This document shows, piece by piece, positions 51,751-60,366 of a stretch of DNA of 62,190 nucleotides (the stretch's first letter is position 1; every line of letters starts with the position of its first letter). Under the pieces are notes generated by a model that was not told the DNA's origin, ran no database searches, and saw nothing but the letters and a program-made list of their open reading frames with translations. The stretch covers positions 1 to 62,190 of the forward strand of contig CBFHUI010000005.1 in assembly GCA_965658725.1 (NCBI GenBank). The letters are read 5' to 3'. Position numbers and translations under genes: made by a program. The stretch comes from UBA7985 sp965658725 (GTDB lineage: Bacteria > Pseudomonadota > Alphaproteobacteria > UBA7985).

Positions 51751-51785
51751 TACAAATACAAAATCCCTTAAGGGATGTATTTGTA
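51751..51785. repeat. 35-bp near-perfect palindrome downstream of the primase
   Basis: TACAAATAC (51751-51759) mirrors GTATTTGTA (51777-51785), and the inner ATCCCTTAAGGGAT (51763-51776) is itself a perfect palindrome; only AAA at 51760-51762 is unpaired. There is no T-run. It could be a protein-binding or replication-related site of the element, or an mRNA-end hairpin. The rest of 51719-52050 holds no gene. Confidence 0.7.
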
Positions 51786-51974
51786 AGTGCCGTTGTCGTT
51801 CGAATGGTAATCGGGACTGCAAAAGCGCCACTCTCCCTGTTATCGGTTGGACCGGAGTGTCGGAGCTGCATAGCTGCGATAGGTCGGAACCCAAATAAAC
51901 CTGCCCCCATGTATTTTTGATGCGGGGGGGTATCGGGTCGTTCGCTGCGGCCGTAATCACTCAATGCGAATGTA

Positions 51975-51997
51975 AATGTACACAGAAATGTACACCA
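51975..51997 (+). repeat. AATGTACAC double repeat, copy 2
   Basis: AATGTACAC, AGA, then AATGTACACCA, 54 bp from the 3' end of tRNA-Phe. It is a near copy of the repeat at 48088-48110. It is consistent with an arm-type site or element end beside the tRNA attachment site. Confidence 0.6.
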
Positions 51998-52050
51998 GTG
52001 ATCACTGTTTATTCTAAAGCATTGATATTAAATGTTTTTTTGGAAAGTAA

Positions 52051-52126
52051 TGGTGCCGAAGCCCAGATTCGAACTGGGGACACACGGATTTTCAATCCGT
52101 TGCTCTACCAACTGAGCTACTTCGGC
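52051..52126 (-). tRNA. tRNA-Phe (anticodon GAA)
   Basis: The full cloverleaf is present: acceptor stem GCCGAAG with CTTCGGC, D arm, anticodon stem-loop ACGGA-TTGAAAA-TCCGT, T arm CCCAG-TTCGAAT-CTGGG, discriminator A and encoded CCA. Its 3' end points at the integrase-primase segment, the usual orientation for a tRNA used as an attachment site. On its other side lies the yacG-to-murA block. Confidence 0.98.
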
Positions 52127-52279
52127 ACGCCAACGCGGAGGTCATGGTAAGGAGCCGTCACAGACTCTGTCCTCAGCGCGTGATGCAGTTGTTTAGACCT
52201 CTGCTTGGCAGAGAACAAGGGCAGATTTTTTAAGCGTCGGAATGTGGCGCATGCGCCTGAAGCATAGGCCCGAGCGCCG

Positions 52280-52504
52280 TCAATCTGCGTCCTTGTCCAG
52301 CGGCAGTATTTCACCCATCTCACCGTCTTCGGCCGGGTCCGGCTCCTCGACCGCGGGGATGGCGTAGGCCCCGGTCAGCCAGCGGTTCAGGTCCACGTCA
52401 CGACAGCGGTCCGAGCAAAAGGGCCGTGCAGCCTCGGTTTCAGGCTTGCCGCAGGTGGGGCAGGCCGCCGGGGCGGGTTTCTTCATGGGAGCCAGTTCAG
52501 CCAT
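52280..52504 (-). CDS. yacG: DNA gyrase inhibitor YacG (zinc-finger protein)
   Basis: The 74-residue protein has the YacG zinc motif CPTCGKP and FCSDRCRDVDLNRWL (four Cys) and an acidic tail. Escherichia coli YacG binds and inhibits gyrase. It overlaps the RNase E/G gene by 8 bp and is the last protein gene of the block that ends at tRNA-Phe. Confidence 0.95.
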   Translation of the reverse strand: MAELAPMKKPAPAACPTCGKPETEAARPFCSDRCRDVDLNRWLTGAYAIPAVEEPDPAEDGEMGEILPLDKDAD

Positions 52505-53504
52505 GGTTCAGCGCCTCCAGTGCTTGAGCGTAGGGCAGCGGCACACGGCCGGATGGGTTGGCCAGCGCGCGCTGTTGCTCTGGAATGGAAAAGCCGCGCC
52601 GCGCCCGCGTGACGAGCCCAATCCCCATATGGTTCACCGGCTCGGTTTCAGTCTGGCAGACTGGGTGCTCCAGTGCAGTGCGCAGGCCTTCGGTCAGGGT
52701 CGCACGCTCGGCCTTGGTTTCCAGATTGAGGAAGTCCACAACCACCAGCCCGCCGATGTTGAGCGCCGTTATCACCCGCGCAGCTTCTTGAGCGGCACGC
52801 TGGTTCACGGCCAGTCGCTCTGAGGCGCGGACAGTGGCGTTGACGTCAATCATGGTGCCCGTAAGCCCCGGCTCGACCAGCAGTCGCAAGCCACCAGGCA
52901 GGTCCACAGTCAGCCCGTCGATGACGTTCCATTGCGGGTCGCGGGCGTCCACTGCATCACTGGCGAAAAAGTCGATCGCGACGTCTGGCCGGATCGCACG
53001 CACGGCGGCGACGGCCTCGGGCTTGCTAGGGCAGACCACGGCGTCGGCCTGCTCAATAAGGAACGCCAGCGGGTCAGCGGCAGGCCGGAGCAGTTGGGCC
53101 TTGCCCTTGGACTGTGCCACCTCCGGGATGGGGGGGATCAACCGGCCGCGCGGGCCCTTGTCTTCGCGGGCGTCGGCGATGATCTCGACACAGGCCCAAG
53201 CGCCCTCCCGCAGGTTCGCCCGCTCTTTGAGCTGCACCATGGTGCGCTGGTCTGCGCTTGTCCCGGGGTTGAGCCGCGGAGGGAGGGCCTTGCCGGTGTC
53301 CAGAAAGGCCACGCCAAGCGGTTTAGAGACTTCCTGGACCCGCGCCCATAGCTTCGCACCCGCACCAAAGGGCGAGGACCAAGGCCGCATCCAGGGCCAG
53401 TCTATAACGCGTTGACTGATTGGGGCTTCGAGGTCGTGCGGCGCGCCTTCGCGGAGGATCAGATCGCGCTGGACTGGGGTGTCGATCAGGTAGAGTGTCT
53501 TCAT
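52497..53504 (-). CDS. Short ribonuclease E/G-family protein
   Basis: The 335-residue protein resembles the catalytic part of RNase E/G (MIDVNATVRASERLAVNQ, ALNIGGLVVVDFLNLETKAE), including the Asp-containing VVVDFLN metal region. It is shorter than classical RNase G (about 490) and lacks an evident S1 domain and the zinc-link cysteines. The start giving MKTLYLIDTPVQRDLIL overlaps the maf stop by 4 bp; a longer frame to 53645 is not supported. It is part of the conserved infA-maf-RNase-yacG group. Confidence 0.9.
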   Translation of the reverse strand: MKTLYLIDTPVQRDLILREGAPHDLEAPISQRVIDWPWMRPWSSPFGAGAKLWARVQEVSKPLGVAFLDTGKALPPRLNPGTSADQRTMVQLKERANLREGAWACVEIIADAREDKGPRGRLIPPIPEVAQSKGKAQLLRPAADPLAFLIEQADAVVCPSKPEAVAAVRAIRPDVAIDFFASDAVDARDPQWNVIDGLTVDLPGGLRLLVEPGLTGTMIDVNATVRASERLAVNQRAAQEAARVITALNIGGLVVVDFLNLETKAERATLTEGLRTALEHPVCQTETEPVNHMGIGLVTRARRGFSIPEQQRALANPSGRVPLPYAQALEALNHG

Positions 53505-54070
53505 AATGGGTACCCCGCGCCGCTGAGCAGCGCGTGCGTGTCGGCGAGATCGAGGCCGATGACATTGCTGTACGAGCCGTTGATCCACGGGATAAAGCGA
53601 CCAAAGGCGCCTTGCGTGGCGCAGCCGCCGGCCTTGCCCTGCCACTGGTTGCTGGCGATGTACCAGTCGATTTCTTCCGCGCTCATCCGTTTGACGGCAA
53701 GCTGTGTCATGGACACGCGAACGCGCGGCGTGCTGCCGTGCTGGGCGAGAGCCTGGGCGGTGTATACGCGATGGCGGCGGCCACTGAGCAGCGCCATGAA
53801 GCGCCGGGCCTGATCTTCGTCGGCCGGCTTTTCAAGGATCCGCCGCCCAAGTGCGACGGTCGTATCGGCGGCGAGCACCAGAGCGCCGGGTGACGCCTCA
53901 GCCACCGCCCGAGCCTTGTTGCGCGCCAAGCGCTCGACGTACTGTCGAGGCAGTTCGTCAGTTATTGGCGTTTCGTCGATATCAGCGGGCACAATGGCGT
54001 CGGGAACCACGCCAATCTGCGCCAGAAGGTCCTTGCGTCTTGGACTGGCGCTGGCGAGGATGAGGCGCAT
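53501..54070 (-). CDS. maf: Maf-family nucleoside triphosphate pyrophosphatase
   Basis: The 189-residue protein starts with the family signature LILASASPRRKDLL and contains the ADTTVALGRRILEKP region. Maf proteins hydrolyse non-canonical or canonical dTTP/UTP-type nucleotides and restrain septum formation. It starts directly after infA ends and overlaps the RNase gene. Confidence 0.96.
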   Translation of the reverse strand: MRLILASASPRRKDLLAQIGVVPDAIVPADIDETPITDELPRQYVERLARNKARAVAEASPGALVLAADTTVALGRRILEKPADEDQARRFMALLSGRRHRVYTAQALAQHGSTPRVRVSMTQLAVKRMSAEEIDWYIASNQWQGKAGGCATQGAFGRFIPWINGSYSNVIGLDLADTHALLSGAGYPL

Positions 54071-54289
54071 TTACTTGTAACGGAAGGTAATCCGCCCCTT
54101 GGACAAGTCGTAAGGGGTCATTTCCACCTGCACCCGGTCTCCTGCCAGAACGCGGATCTTGTTCTTCCGCATCTTGCCTGACGTGTGGGCCAGAATTTGG
54201 TGGTCGTTGTCCAGTTTTACCTTGAACATGGCGTTGGGCAGGATTTCCAGCACTTCGCCTGTGAACTCAATCAGATCTTCTTTTGCCAT
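54071..54289 (-). CDS. infA: Translation initiation factor IF-1
   Basis: The 72-residue S1-fold protein has the typical IEFTGEVLEILPNAMFKVKL opening and the conserved DRVQVEMTPYDLSKGRITFR end. It binds the 30S A site with IF-2 and IF-3. The next gene, maf, begins 1 bp later. A 110-bp gap separates it from the phosphatase gene upstream. Confidence 0.98.
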   Translation of the reverse strand: MAKEDLIEFTGEVLEILPNAMFKVKLDNDHQILAHTSGKMRKNKIRVLAGDRVQVEMTPYDLSKGRITFRYK

Positions 54290-54399
54290 GTGTGGCCGTA
54301 CTTACCTTGTTCTATGGGGCGGCCGCGCCGCGCCTGTGGTGCTGGCAAATAGGGGCAAGGGAGCGCCTAGGTCAAGCCGCAGGCGCGCAAAGCAGGCGT

Positions 54400-54846
54400 T
54401 TATCGCGAAAAATCAAAGCGTTCGATGATTTTAGCGCGAATTTGGTCTCGTGTTTCGCGGTAGGCGTCGAGTTTCATCTCTCGTGTGCCGTCTACCAAGC
54501 TTGGATCAAGAACGTCCCAGCCCTCAACCTCTGTCGCTTGCGCACGCATAGCCTCTCGTGCTTCCCCCTCTGCCTGCTTGGAAAGGGCAATGATCAGGTC
54601 ATAGCCTCCATCGGACAGCCCATCAAACGGGCGGGAGACGTGGCGGTGCATATCGATGTCCTGCTCTCCCAGCACGGAGACCACAAAACCATCGATATCG
54701 GTCGGGTAGAGCCCGGCAGAGGCCACGTAGACGCCGCGCAGACCCGCTTCTTTCAGCGCGTGTTTCATCAGGCCTTCCGCAAGCGGGCTGCGGATGGCGT
54801 TGCGGGTACAGAGGAAGAGGACCGACGTGGGCATGCGCTGGCTCAT
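54400..54846 (-). CDS. Low-molecular-weight protein-tyrosine-phosphatase-like protein
   Basis: The 148-residue protein has the C(X)5R P-loop at Cys13-Arg19 (CTRNAIRS) and the acid-loop VLDPS late in the sequence. Related arsenate reductases share the fold; the DP motif favours a phosphatase. It overlaps the end of the UPF0262 gene by one base. Confidence 0.9.
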   Translation of the reverse strand: MSQRMPTSVLFLCTRNAIRSPLAEGLMKHALKEAGLRGVYVASAGLYPTDIDGFVVSVLGEQDIDMHRHVSRPFDGLSDGGYDLIIALSKQAEGEAREAMRAQATEVEGWDVLDPSLVDGTREMKLDAYRETRDQIRAKIIERFDFSR

Positions 54847-55358
54847 CAGAGGGTGTCCCTCCGTCCCAGATAGAGCGCGAACAGCAGGGTAATCAGTCGC
54901 CGTGCTGTGTTTAGGTCTGTCTCGACTTTGCCGTCCAATCGCTCGCGTAGAAGCTCCGCGACGTCATTGTGCACCCCGCGCCGGGCCATATCGATCGATT
55001 CAATCCGCGCGGCAGAGGCTGTGTGGATCGCGTCGTTGTAGGCTGTGCAGATGTCGTAATATTCGGCCATCGGTGCTTTGAACGTGCTGAGGGAAAGCAG
55101 CACGAAGTACGGCTTCGCTGAATCTGCCGCCTCGACACCCCCGGTCGGTCCGCTGACAGGCACGATTTCCAGCACCAGCTTGCCCTCGTGCTCGTTGAGT
55201 TTGAGCTTGAAGGGTCCCTGATCGGGGAACGCTGCGGGCTTGAAGGCGTTGTCTTCGATGAGGTCAAAAATCGCGATTTGTTGTTCCTGCTGCGCGTCTG
55301 GGGACAGGTGCGCGTGAAACACATCGGCGAGTTCGACTTGGGCGAGTTTGTCGGTCAT
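54846..55358 (-). CDS. UPF0262 family protein
   Basis: The 170-residue protein fits UPF0262, found mainly in alphaproteobacteria: FKLKLNEHEGKLVLEIV, LSTFKAPMAEYYDICTAYN and a C-terminal helix with ARRLITLLFALYLGRRDTL. The function is unknown. It starts 2 bp after hisD ends. Confidence 0.93.
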   Translation of the reverse strand: MTDKLAQVELADVFHAHLSPDAQQEQQIAIFDLIEDNAFKPAAFPDQGPFKLKLNEHEGKLVLEIVPVSGPTGGVEAADSAKPYFVLLSLSTFKAPMAEYYDICTAYNDAIHTASAARIESIDMARRGVHNDVAELLRERLDGKVETDLNTARRLITLLFALYLGRRDTL

Positions 55359-55360
55359 GG

Positions 55361-56650
55361 CTAGCGATTGCCTCGAATAGCGATGGCGCGTGCGTGCGCG
55401 CCTAGACCCTCAGCCTCTGCAAGCCGCCGCGCCGGTCCTCCCAATGTTGCCAGTGCGTCTGGCGAAAGGCCCAGGAAGGTCGTGCGCTTCATGAAATCTA
55501 GAACGCCTAGCCCGGAAGCGTAGCGCGCCGCGCGGGCGGTCGGCAGGACGTGGTTCGGTCCAGCGATGTAGTCGCCCATCGGCTCCGGCGTGAAGCGCCC
55601 AAGGAAAGCCGAACCTGCGTTGCGGATTTTGGCAAACAGCGCTTTGGGGTCAGCCGTGGCAATCTCCAGGTGTTCTGGCGCGAGGCGATCGACCAGCGCT
55701 TCGCAGCTGCTGACATCAGGCACCAGAATGATCCCGCCATTGTTGGCCCAGCTTGCCCCGGCGATCTCCGCCCGAGGGAGGGTCTTCAGTTGACTCTCAA
55801 CGGCGTCGGTAACGGCTTGGGCAAAGGCGGCATCGTCGGTGATCAGGATGGATTGCGCGTCGGCGTCGTGTTCCGCTTGTGAAAGGAGATCGGCGGCGAT
55901 CCACGCGGGATCGTTGTCGGCGTCGGCGACGACGAGGATCTCGGACGGGCCTGCAATCATGTCGATGCCGACTTGGCCGAAGACCCTGCGCTTCGCCGCT
56001 GCGACGAAAGCACTGCCTGGCCCGACGATCTTGTCGACCGGCGTTATGTCTTCGGTGCCATAGGCCATAGCCGCCACGGCTTGCGCGCCGCCGATGCGGT
56101 AAACTTCCGTTACCCCGCACAAGTGCGCAGCGGTGAGTACCAGCGCGTTGACCGCCCCATCGGGCGTTGGAACGCACATGGCAATCCTTGGCACGCCGGC
56201 AACGGTGGCTGGAATGGCGTTCATGTAGACAGACGAGGGATAAGCGGCCTGACCGCCGGGGACGTAGATGCCTGCAGCGGAAACCGAGGTCCATCGCCAG
56301 CCCAGCTCGACACCCACGTCATCCGTATACCCTTCATCCGCGGGCCGCTGGCGTTCATGGAAGGCGCGGACGCGGGAAATTGCGAGCTCCAAGGCGGCAC
56401 GGTCTTCAGCATCGACAGCAGCCACAGCCGCCGCGATTTCCTCAGCTGAAAAGCGCGCCGTCTCGCCGATTTCCAGCCTGTCAAAGCGCAGGGTGTAGTC
56501 CGCAACGGCCCTGTGGCCCCGCGCGCGTACGTCGTCGATGATCTCCGCGACCGTCGCGTCGACATCGACCGACACTTCCCGCTTGAGCGACAGGAAGTCG
56601 GTGAATTGGACGTCGAAATCAGGGTCGGACTGGTTCAGCCAATGGACCAT
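55361..56650 (-). CDS. hisD: Histidinol dehydrogenase
   Basis: This enzyme catalyses the last two steps of histidine synthesis, histidinol to histidine, with two NAD. The 429-residue product has the family motifs YVPGGQAAYPSSVYMNAIPA, IDMIAGPSEILVVAD and the zinc-ligand SQAEHDADAQS region. It begins immediately after hisG. The length is normal. Confidence 0.98.
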   Translation of the reverse strand: MVHWLNQSDPDFDVQFTDFLSLKREVSVDVDATVAEIIDDVRARGHRAVADYTLRFDRLEIGETARFSAEEIAAAVAAVDAEDRAALELAISRVRAFHERQRPADEGYTDDVGVELGWRWTSVSAAGIYVPGGQAAYPSSVYMNAIPATVAGVPRIAMCVPTPDGAVNALVLTAAHLCGVTEVYRIGGAQAVAAMAYGTEDITPVDKIVGPGSAFVAAAKRRVFGQVGIDMIAGPSEILVVADADNDPAWIAADLLSQAEHDADAQSILITDDAAFAQAVTDAVESQLKTLPRAEIAGASWANNGGIILVPDVSSCEALVDRLAPEHLEIATADPKALFAKIRNAGSAFLGRFTPEPMGDYIAGPNHVLPTARAARYASGLGVLDFMKRTTFLGLSPDALATLGGPARRLAEAEGLGAHARAIAIRGNR

Positions 56651-57325
56651 CTAGGCGCTCTCACGGTTCTGGGTCTCGCGCACGGCGTCGCGAAAGGCGT
56701 TGATCCACGCGAGGATCCGTTTTGAGTCGGTCTTCAGCGCGGAGCGGTTCACAACCAGACGAGCGGAGGAGTGGAGAATCACTTCTTCCTCCACCAGCCC
56801 ATTGATCTTCAGCGTTGTTCCAGTTGAGACCAGATCGACGATCCGCGAAGCCATACCCAGCATCGGCCCCAGCTCGATCGCGCCATTGAGCTTGATGCAC
56901 TCGGCATGGATGCCTTTCGCGGCGAAGTGCTTCCGCGTGACATTCGGGTACTTGGTCGCGACACGAAGGTGTGACCGGCCTGCAAGAGGGACGGCGTCGA
57001 GGCTGGCTTGCGGCCCTGCGACCGATAGACGGCACGTGCCAAAGCCCAGATCAACCGGGACGTAAAGCTCGGAATAATCAAACTCAGCCAGAACGTCGGC
57101 CCCAACGACACCCAACTGCGCCCCACCAAAGCCGACAAAGGTCGCAACGTCAAAGGGCTTCACCGGGATCAGGTCGATTTCCGGGCTTTGGGTGTGAAAG
57201 CGCAGGCGGCGGTCTTGCTTGTCGGAAAACGCCGCTTCGGGCGCGGCGCCGATGGCTTCGAGCAGCGGTTGGCAGTCACCGGCCAAGCGGCCCTTTGGCA
57301 GGGCCAAAACAAGAGGATCGCTCAT
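56651..57325 (-). CDS. hisG: ATP phosphoribosyltransferase, short form
   Basis: The 224-residue catalytic subunit of the first step of histidine synthesis starts LVLALPKGRLAGDCQPLLEA and contains GADVLAEFDY and the PRPP motif LVSTGTTLKING. It lacks the C-terminal regulatory domain of long HisG and therefore needs HisZ, which is not in this window. The ATG at 57325 has AAGGA before it; the longer frame to 57421 is unsupported. Confidence 0.95.
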   Translation of the reverse strand: MSDPLVLALPKGRLAGDCQPLLEAIGAAPEAAFSDKQDRRLRFHTQSPEIDLIPVKPFDVATFVGFGGAQLGVVGADVLAEFDYSELYVPVDLGFGTCRLSVAGPQASLDAVPLAGRSHLRVATKYPNVTRKHFAAKGIHAECIKLNGAIELGPMLGMASRIVDLVSTGTTLKINGLVEEEVILHSSARLVVNRSALKTDSKRILAWINAFRDAVRETQNRESA

Positions 57326-57333
57326 GGCTTTCC

Positions 57334-57864
57334 TTAGCTCCCTTCGCCGCCCAATGCGGGCGCTTGTGCAGCGATGCTGGCGAGGTCGTCGCCGTGTTCT
57401 GGTTTGCGCTGGGTCGGCCATGGCTCGCCCAGATCTTCGAGGTAAACCCGCAGGTTCCCCCCGGACAGGCGGATCGCCGCCTCCCCCGAACAGACCAGCG
57501 TGAGTCCTTTCTCATCCGGCACCAGCGCCATGATCGACACGAACTGGTCCTGCGACCCTCGCTTGATCGACTTGGTCCGCGCGCCGGTGATGCCTTCGAC
57601 GGTCAAAGCCGCAAAGCTGCGGGTGTAACCGCTGCTGACGTCGTCCTGAAACCGCGCATCTTCTGCCTTGCTGCCCGCATCCTGTCTGTCAAAGGCGACG
57701 GCCCGCTCCCACTGGAAGCGGTTCAAGATCGCCACAAGGCGACGCTTGTCGTCCTCGATTGTCATGTCTGCAGGCACAAAGATAGCGTCCTGTACCAGCC
57801 CGGACAGGGTCACAATGTCTCGGCTTTCCCGACCCAAGAGTTTCAATCGCTGCGTGGAGCTCAT
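57334..57864 (-). CDS. DUF2948 family protein
   Basis: The 176-residue protein matches the alphaproteobacterial DUF2948 pattern: LKLLGRESRDIVTLSGLVQD at the start and a later FVSIMALVPDEKGLTLVCSG. The function is unknown. It lies 21 bp after murA and 8 bp before hisG. Confidence 0.88.
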   Translation of the reverse strand: MSSTQRLKLLGRESRDIVTLSGLVQDAIFVPADMTIEDDKRRLVAILNRFQWERAVAFDRQDAGSKAEDARFQDDVSSGYTRSFAALTVEGITGARTKSIKRGSQDQFVSIMALVPDEKGLTLVCSGEAAIRLSGGNLRVYLEDLGEPWPTQRKPEHGDDLASIAAQAPALGGEGS

Positions 57865-57885
57865 CGTTTGCGTGCCCGTTCTTGC

Positions 57886-59178
57886 CTATTGCCGCTCGAT
57901 GGTAGCACCGACGGCGGAAAGCTTCGCCTCAATCCGTTCATAGCCGCGATCGAGATGGTGAATATCGCTCAGCCGGGTTTCACCCTTGGCCGCCAGACCC
58001 GCAAGGATCAGAGACGCCGACGCCCGTAGATCGGTTGCCTGAACTGGCGCGCCGTAGAGCTGTTCAACCCCGCGTACGACCGCGACCCGGCCATCAACAT
58101 CGATGTCTGCGCCCATGCGGATCAGCTCCGGCACATGCATATAGCGGTTTTCAAAAATGGTCTCGGTCAGCACCGCCGTTCCGCTCGCTATAGTCATCAG
58201 CGACATGGTTTGAGCCTGCAGATCGGTGGGGAAGCCGGGGTAGGGGGCGGTTGAAATGTTTTGGCTTGCTGGTCGCGTGGCCGTGCTCACAACATGCACA
58301 CCGCCCGCGATCTGCGAACAAACAACGCCGCTCGCTTCGAGCACGGTAGCAAGGCTGCCAAGGTGGTCCAGAACGCCGTTCTTCAGGATCAGTTCGCCGC
58401 CGGTCATGCCTGCCGCAACAGCAAAGGTGCCAGCTTCGATGCGGTCGGCAACCACCTGGTGACGCGTGCCTGACAGGCGCTCCACCCCATCGATCACCAG
58501 TGTGCTGGTGCCGATCCCGCTGATTTGCGCGCCCATGCTGTTCAGGCACTTGCACAGGTCTACGACTTCTGGCTCCTGCGCCGCGTTGGTCATTTCTGTG
58601 CGACCTTCGGCCAATGTCGCGGCCATGACGATGTTCTCGGTCGCGCCGACTGAAACCTTGGGGAAGTTGATCCGTGCACCGCGCAGTCGGGCTTTGCCGC
58701 CTTGTGGGGTCTCGGCCATCACGTAGCCGTCGCGCAGCTCTATTACCGCGCCCATGGCTTCCAGTCCCATCAGGTGCAGGTCCACTGGACGCGAACCAAT
58801 GGCGCAGCCGCCGGGCAGGCTTACCTCAGCCTTACCCGTGCGTGCTAGCAAGGGCCCGAGCACGAGGATCGAGGCCCGCATCTGGCTCACCAGTTCATAG
58901 GGTGCGCGGACGGACGTGATCTCCGGCGTGTGCAGAGACAGCACAGGCAATCCATCGCCTGCACCCAGACCGATCTTGCTTGCATCGACCGCGCAGCCGT
59001 GCCCTCGCAGCACGTTCGACAGGGTGCCAATGTCGTGCAGGTCAGGGCAGTTGGTCAGGGTAACAGGGTCTTCGGTCAGCAGCGTAACGGCCATCAGGGG
59101 AAGTGCCGCATTTTTCGCGCCAGAAACAGGGATCTCCCCTGTCAGACGCTGGCCGCCGGATAAAACTATTTCAGCCAT
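57886..59178 (-). CDS. murA: UDP-N-acetylglucosamine 1-carboxyvinyltransferase
   Basis: The enzyme transfers enolpyruvate to UDP-GlcNAc, the first committed step of peptidoglycan synthesis. The 430-residue product has the SGAKNAALPLMAVTLL opening and the catalytic Cys125 in LPGGCAIGSRPVDLH (fosfomycin-sensitive type). The ATG at 59178 is chosen for family length; the frame is open 28 codons further upstream. Confidence 0.97.
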   Translation of the reverse strand: MAEIVLSGGQRLTGEIPVSGAKNAALPLMAVTLLTEDPVTLTNCPDLHDIGTLSNVLRGHGCAVDASKIGLGAGDGLPVLSLHTPEITSVRAPYELVSQMRASILVLGPLLARTGKAEVSLPGGCAIGSRPVDLHLMGLEAMGAVIELRDGYVMAETPQGGKARLRGARINFPKVSVGATENIVMAATLAEGRTEMTNAAQEPEVVDLCKCLNSMGAQISGIGTSTLVIDGVERLSGTRHQVVADRIEAGTFAVAAGMTGGELILKNGVLDHLGSLATVLEASGVVCSQIAGGVHVVSTATRPASQNISTAPYPGFPTDLQAQTMSLMTIASGTAVLTETIFENRYMHVPELIRMGADIDVDGRVAVVRGVEQLYGAPVQATDLRASASLILAGLAAKGETRLSDIHHLDRGYERIEAKLSAVGATIERQ

Positions 59179-59298
59179 GGTGTCGCTCAATCTCTCGCCG
59201 GAAGTTGGGTCAGACCGTCCCCTAATTGCCGTCTGACCCCTTTCTGTGACGCTTACATGCAAAGATTGCAGCGTTTATGCAACCGCCAGAACCGACGA

Positions 59299-59850
59299 TT
59301 AGAGGCGCGGCAGAGTCACGCCGGTCTGGCCCATATATTTCCCCGAGCGGTCGGCGTAGGAGACCTCGCACGCCGTGTCGCCCTGGAAGAACAGGAACTG
59401 GCATGCGCCTTCGTTGGCGTAAATCTTCGCAGGCAGCGGTGTGGTGTTGGAGAATTCCAACGTCACGTGGCCTTCCCACTCGGGCTCCAGCGGCGTGACG
59501 TTCACGATGATACCGCAGCGGGCGTAGGTCGATTTCCCAACGCATACGACCAGCACGTCGCGCGGAATGCGGAAGTACTCCACCGTCCGTGCCAGCGCGA
59601 AGGAGTTTGGCGGGATGATGCAGACGTCGGTCTGGCGTTCCACAAAGCTGTCGTTGGAAAACTCCTTCGGATCCACCACCGCTGAGTCGATGTTGGTGAA
59701 GATGCGGAAGTCTTCCGCCACCCGCGCGTCATAGCCGTAGGAGCTCAGTCCATAAGAAATCATGCCCTCACGTTTCTGCGCTTCGACGAAAGGCTCAATC
59801 ATGCCTTTGTTGGCAAAGTCTCGGATCTGGTGATCGGGAAGGATGCCCAC
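59299..59850 (-). CDS. dcd: dCTP deaminase
   Basis: The trimeric enzyme deaminates dCTP to dUTP for dTMP synthesis. A GTG start at 59850 gives 183 residues beginning GILPDHQIRDFANKGMI, the usual length and start. GKSTYARCGIIVNVTPLEPE carries the catalytic Glu region. A longer frame running to 60039 overlaps the small gene upstream and reads as a basic, low-complexity shadow. It lies 7 bp after that gene. Confidence 0.95.
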   Translation of the reverse strand: MGILPDHQIRDFANKGMIEPFVEAQKREGMISYGLSSYGYDARVAEDFRIFTNIDSAVVDPKEFSNDSFVERQTDVCIIPPNSFALARTVEYFRIPRDVLVVCVGKSTYARCGIIVNVTPLEPEWEGHVTLEFSNTTPLPAKIYANEGACQFLFFQGDTACEVSYADRSGKYMGQTGVTLPRL

Positions 59851-59857
59851 GGTGCGG

Positions 59858-60046
59858 TCACTCCGGCTGTTCGTTGTTCGGGGACGAAGCCGAGGCGGTC
59901 GCGGGTGCGGCTTCGGTCTTGCCTTCGGGGGTCGGTTCTTCAACCGTCCGCGCGCGCCCTTGCGCCTTGCGACGGCGCAAATTCGCACGAAGCGCCTGTG
60001 CGAGCCGATCGGCCCGCGTGTCGGACTTGGCTTTGTCATTCCCCAT
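59858..60046 (-). CDS. Small conserved-looking protein with basic N-terminus and acidic, Ala/Pro-rich tail
   Basis: The 62-residue protein (RADRLAQALRANLRRRKAQG, then a tail of Glu, Pro, Ala and Ser) looks like a short alphaproteobacterial protein commonly found before dcd. Its function is unknown. The 7-bp spacing to dcd suggests cotranscription. Confidence 0.72.
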   Translation of the reverse strand: MGNDKAKSDTRADRLAQALRANLRRRKAQGRARTVEEPTPEGKTEAAPATASASSPNNEQPE

Positions 60047-60209
60047 AATGTTTCAAGGGAGTGCGGCAGCCGCAGGCTTTGGTCAAGACGCTATGCTGTG
60101 GAAACTTTTGCGCCGGGTACCGAGTGCGGATAGCCGTGCTTCCAAGGGCGCATGGGTAAACCCTTGCGCACGGGTTCTGTTGGTGGCAATACCGCAGCCA
60201 TTGAACGGC

Positions 60210-60284
60210 GCTGCTGTAGCTCAGGGGTAGAGCACTTCATTGGTAATGAAGAGGTCGAGAGTTCAAATCTCTCCAGCAGCACCA
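60210..60284 (+). tRNA. tRNA-Thr (anticodon GGT)
   Basis: A full cloverleaf: acceptor GCTGCTG with CAGCAGC, D arm GCTC/GAGC, anticodon stem-loop CTTCA-TTGGTAA-TGAAG, T arm GAGAG-TTCAAAT-CTCTC, discriminator A, encoded CCA. No integrase is adjacent. Confidence 0.98.
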
Positions 60285-60366
60285 TTTCTCCTCCGCCCGA
60301 CCTTCCAAGCATGTCCCTAAGTACCGCGTTTGTGCGCATTACTCTGGCGTAAGGTCGGTCTTCCCA

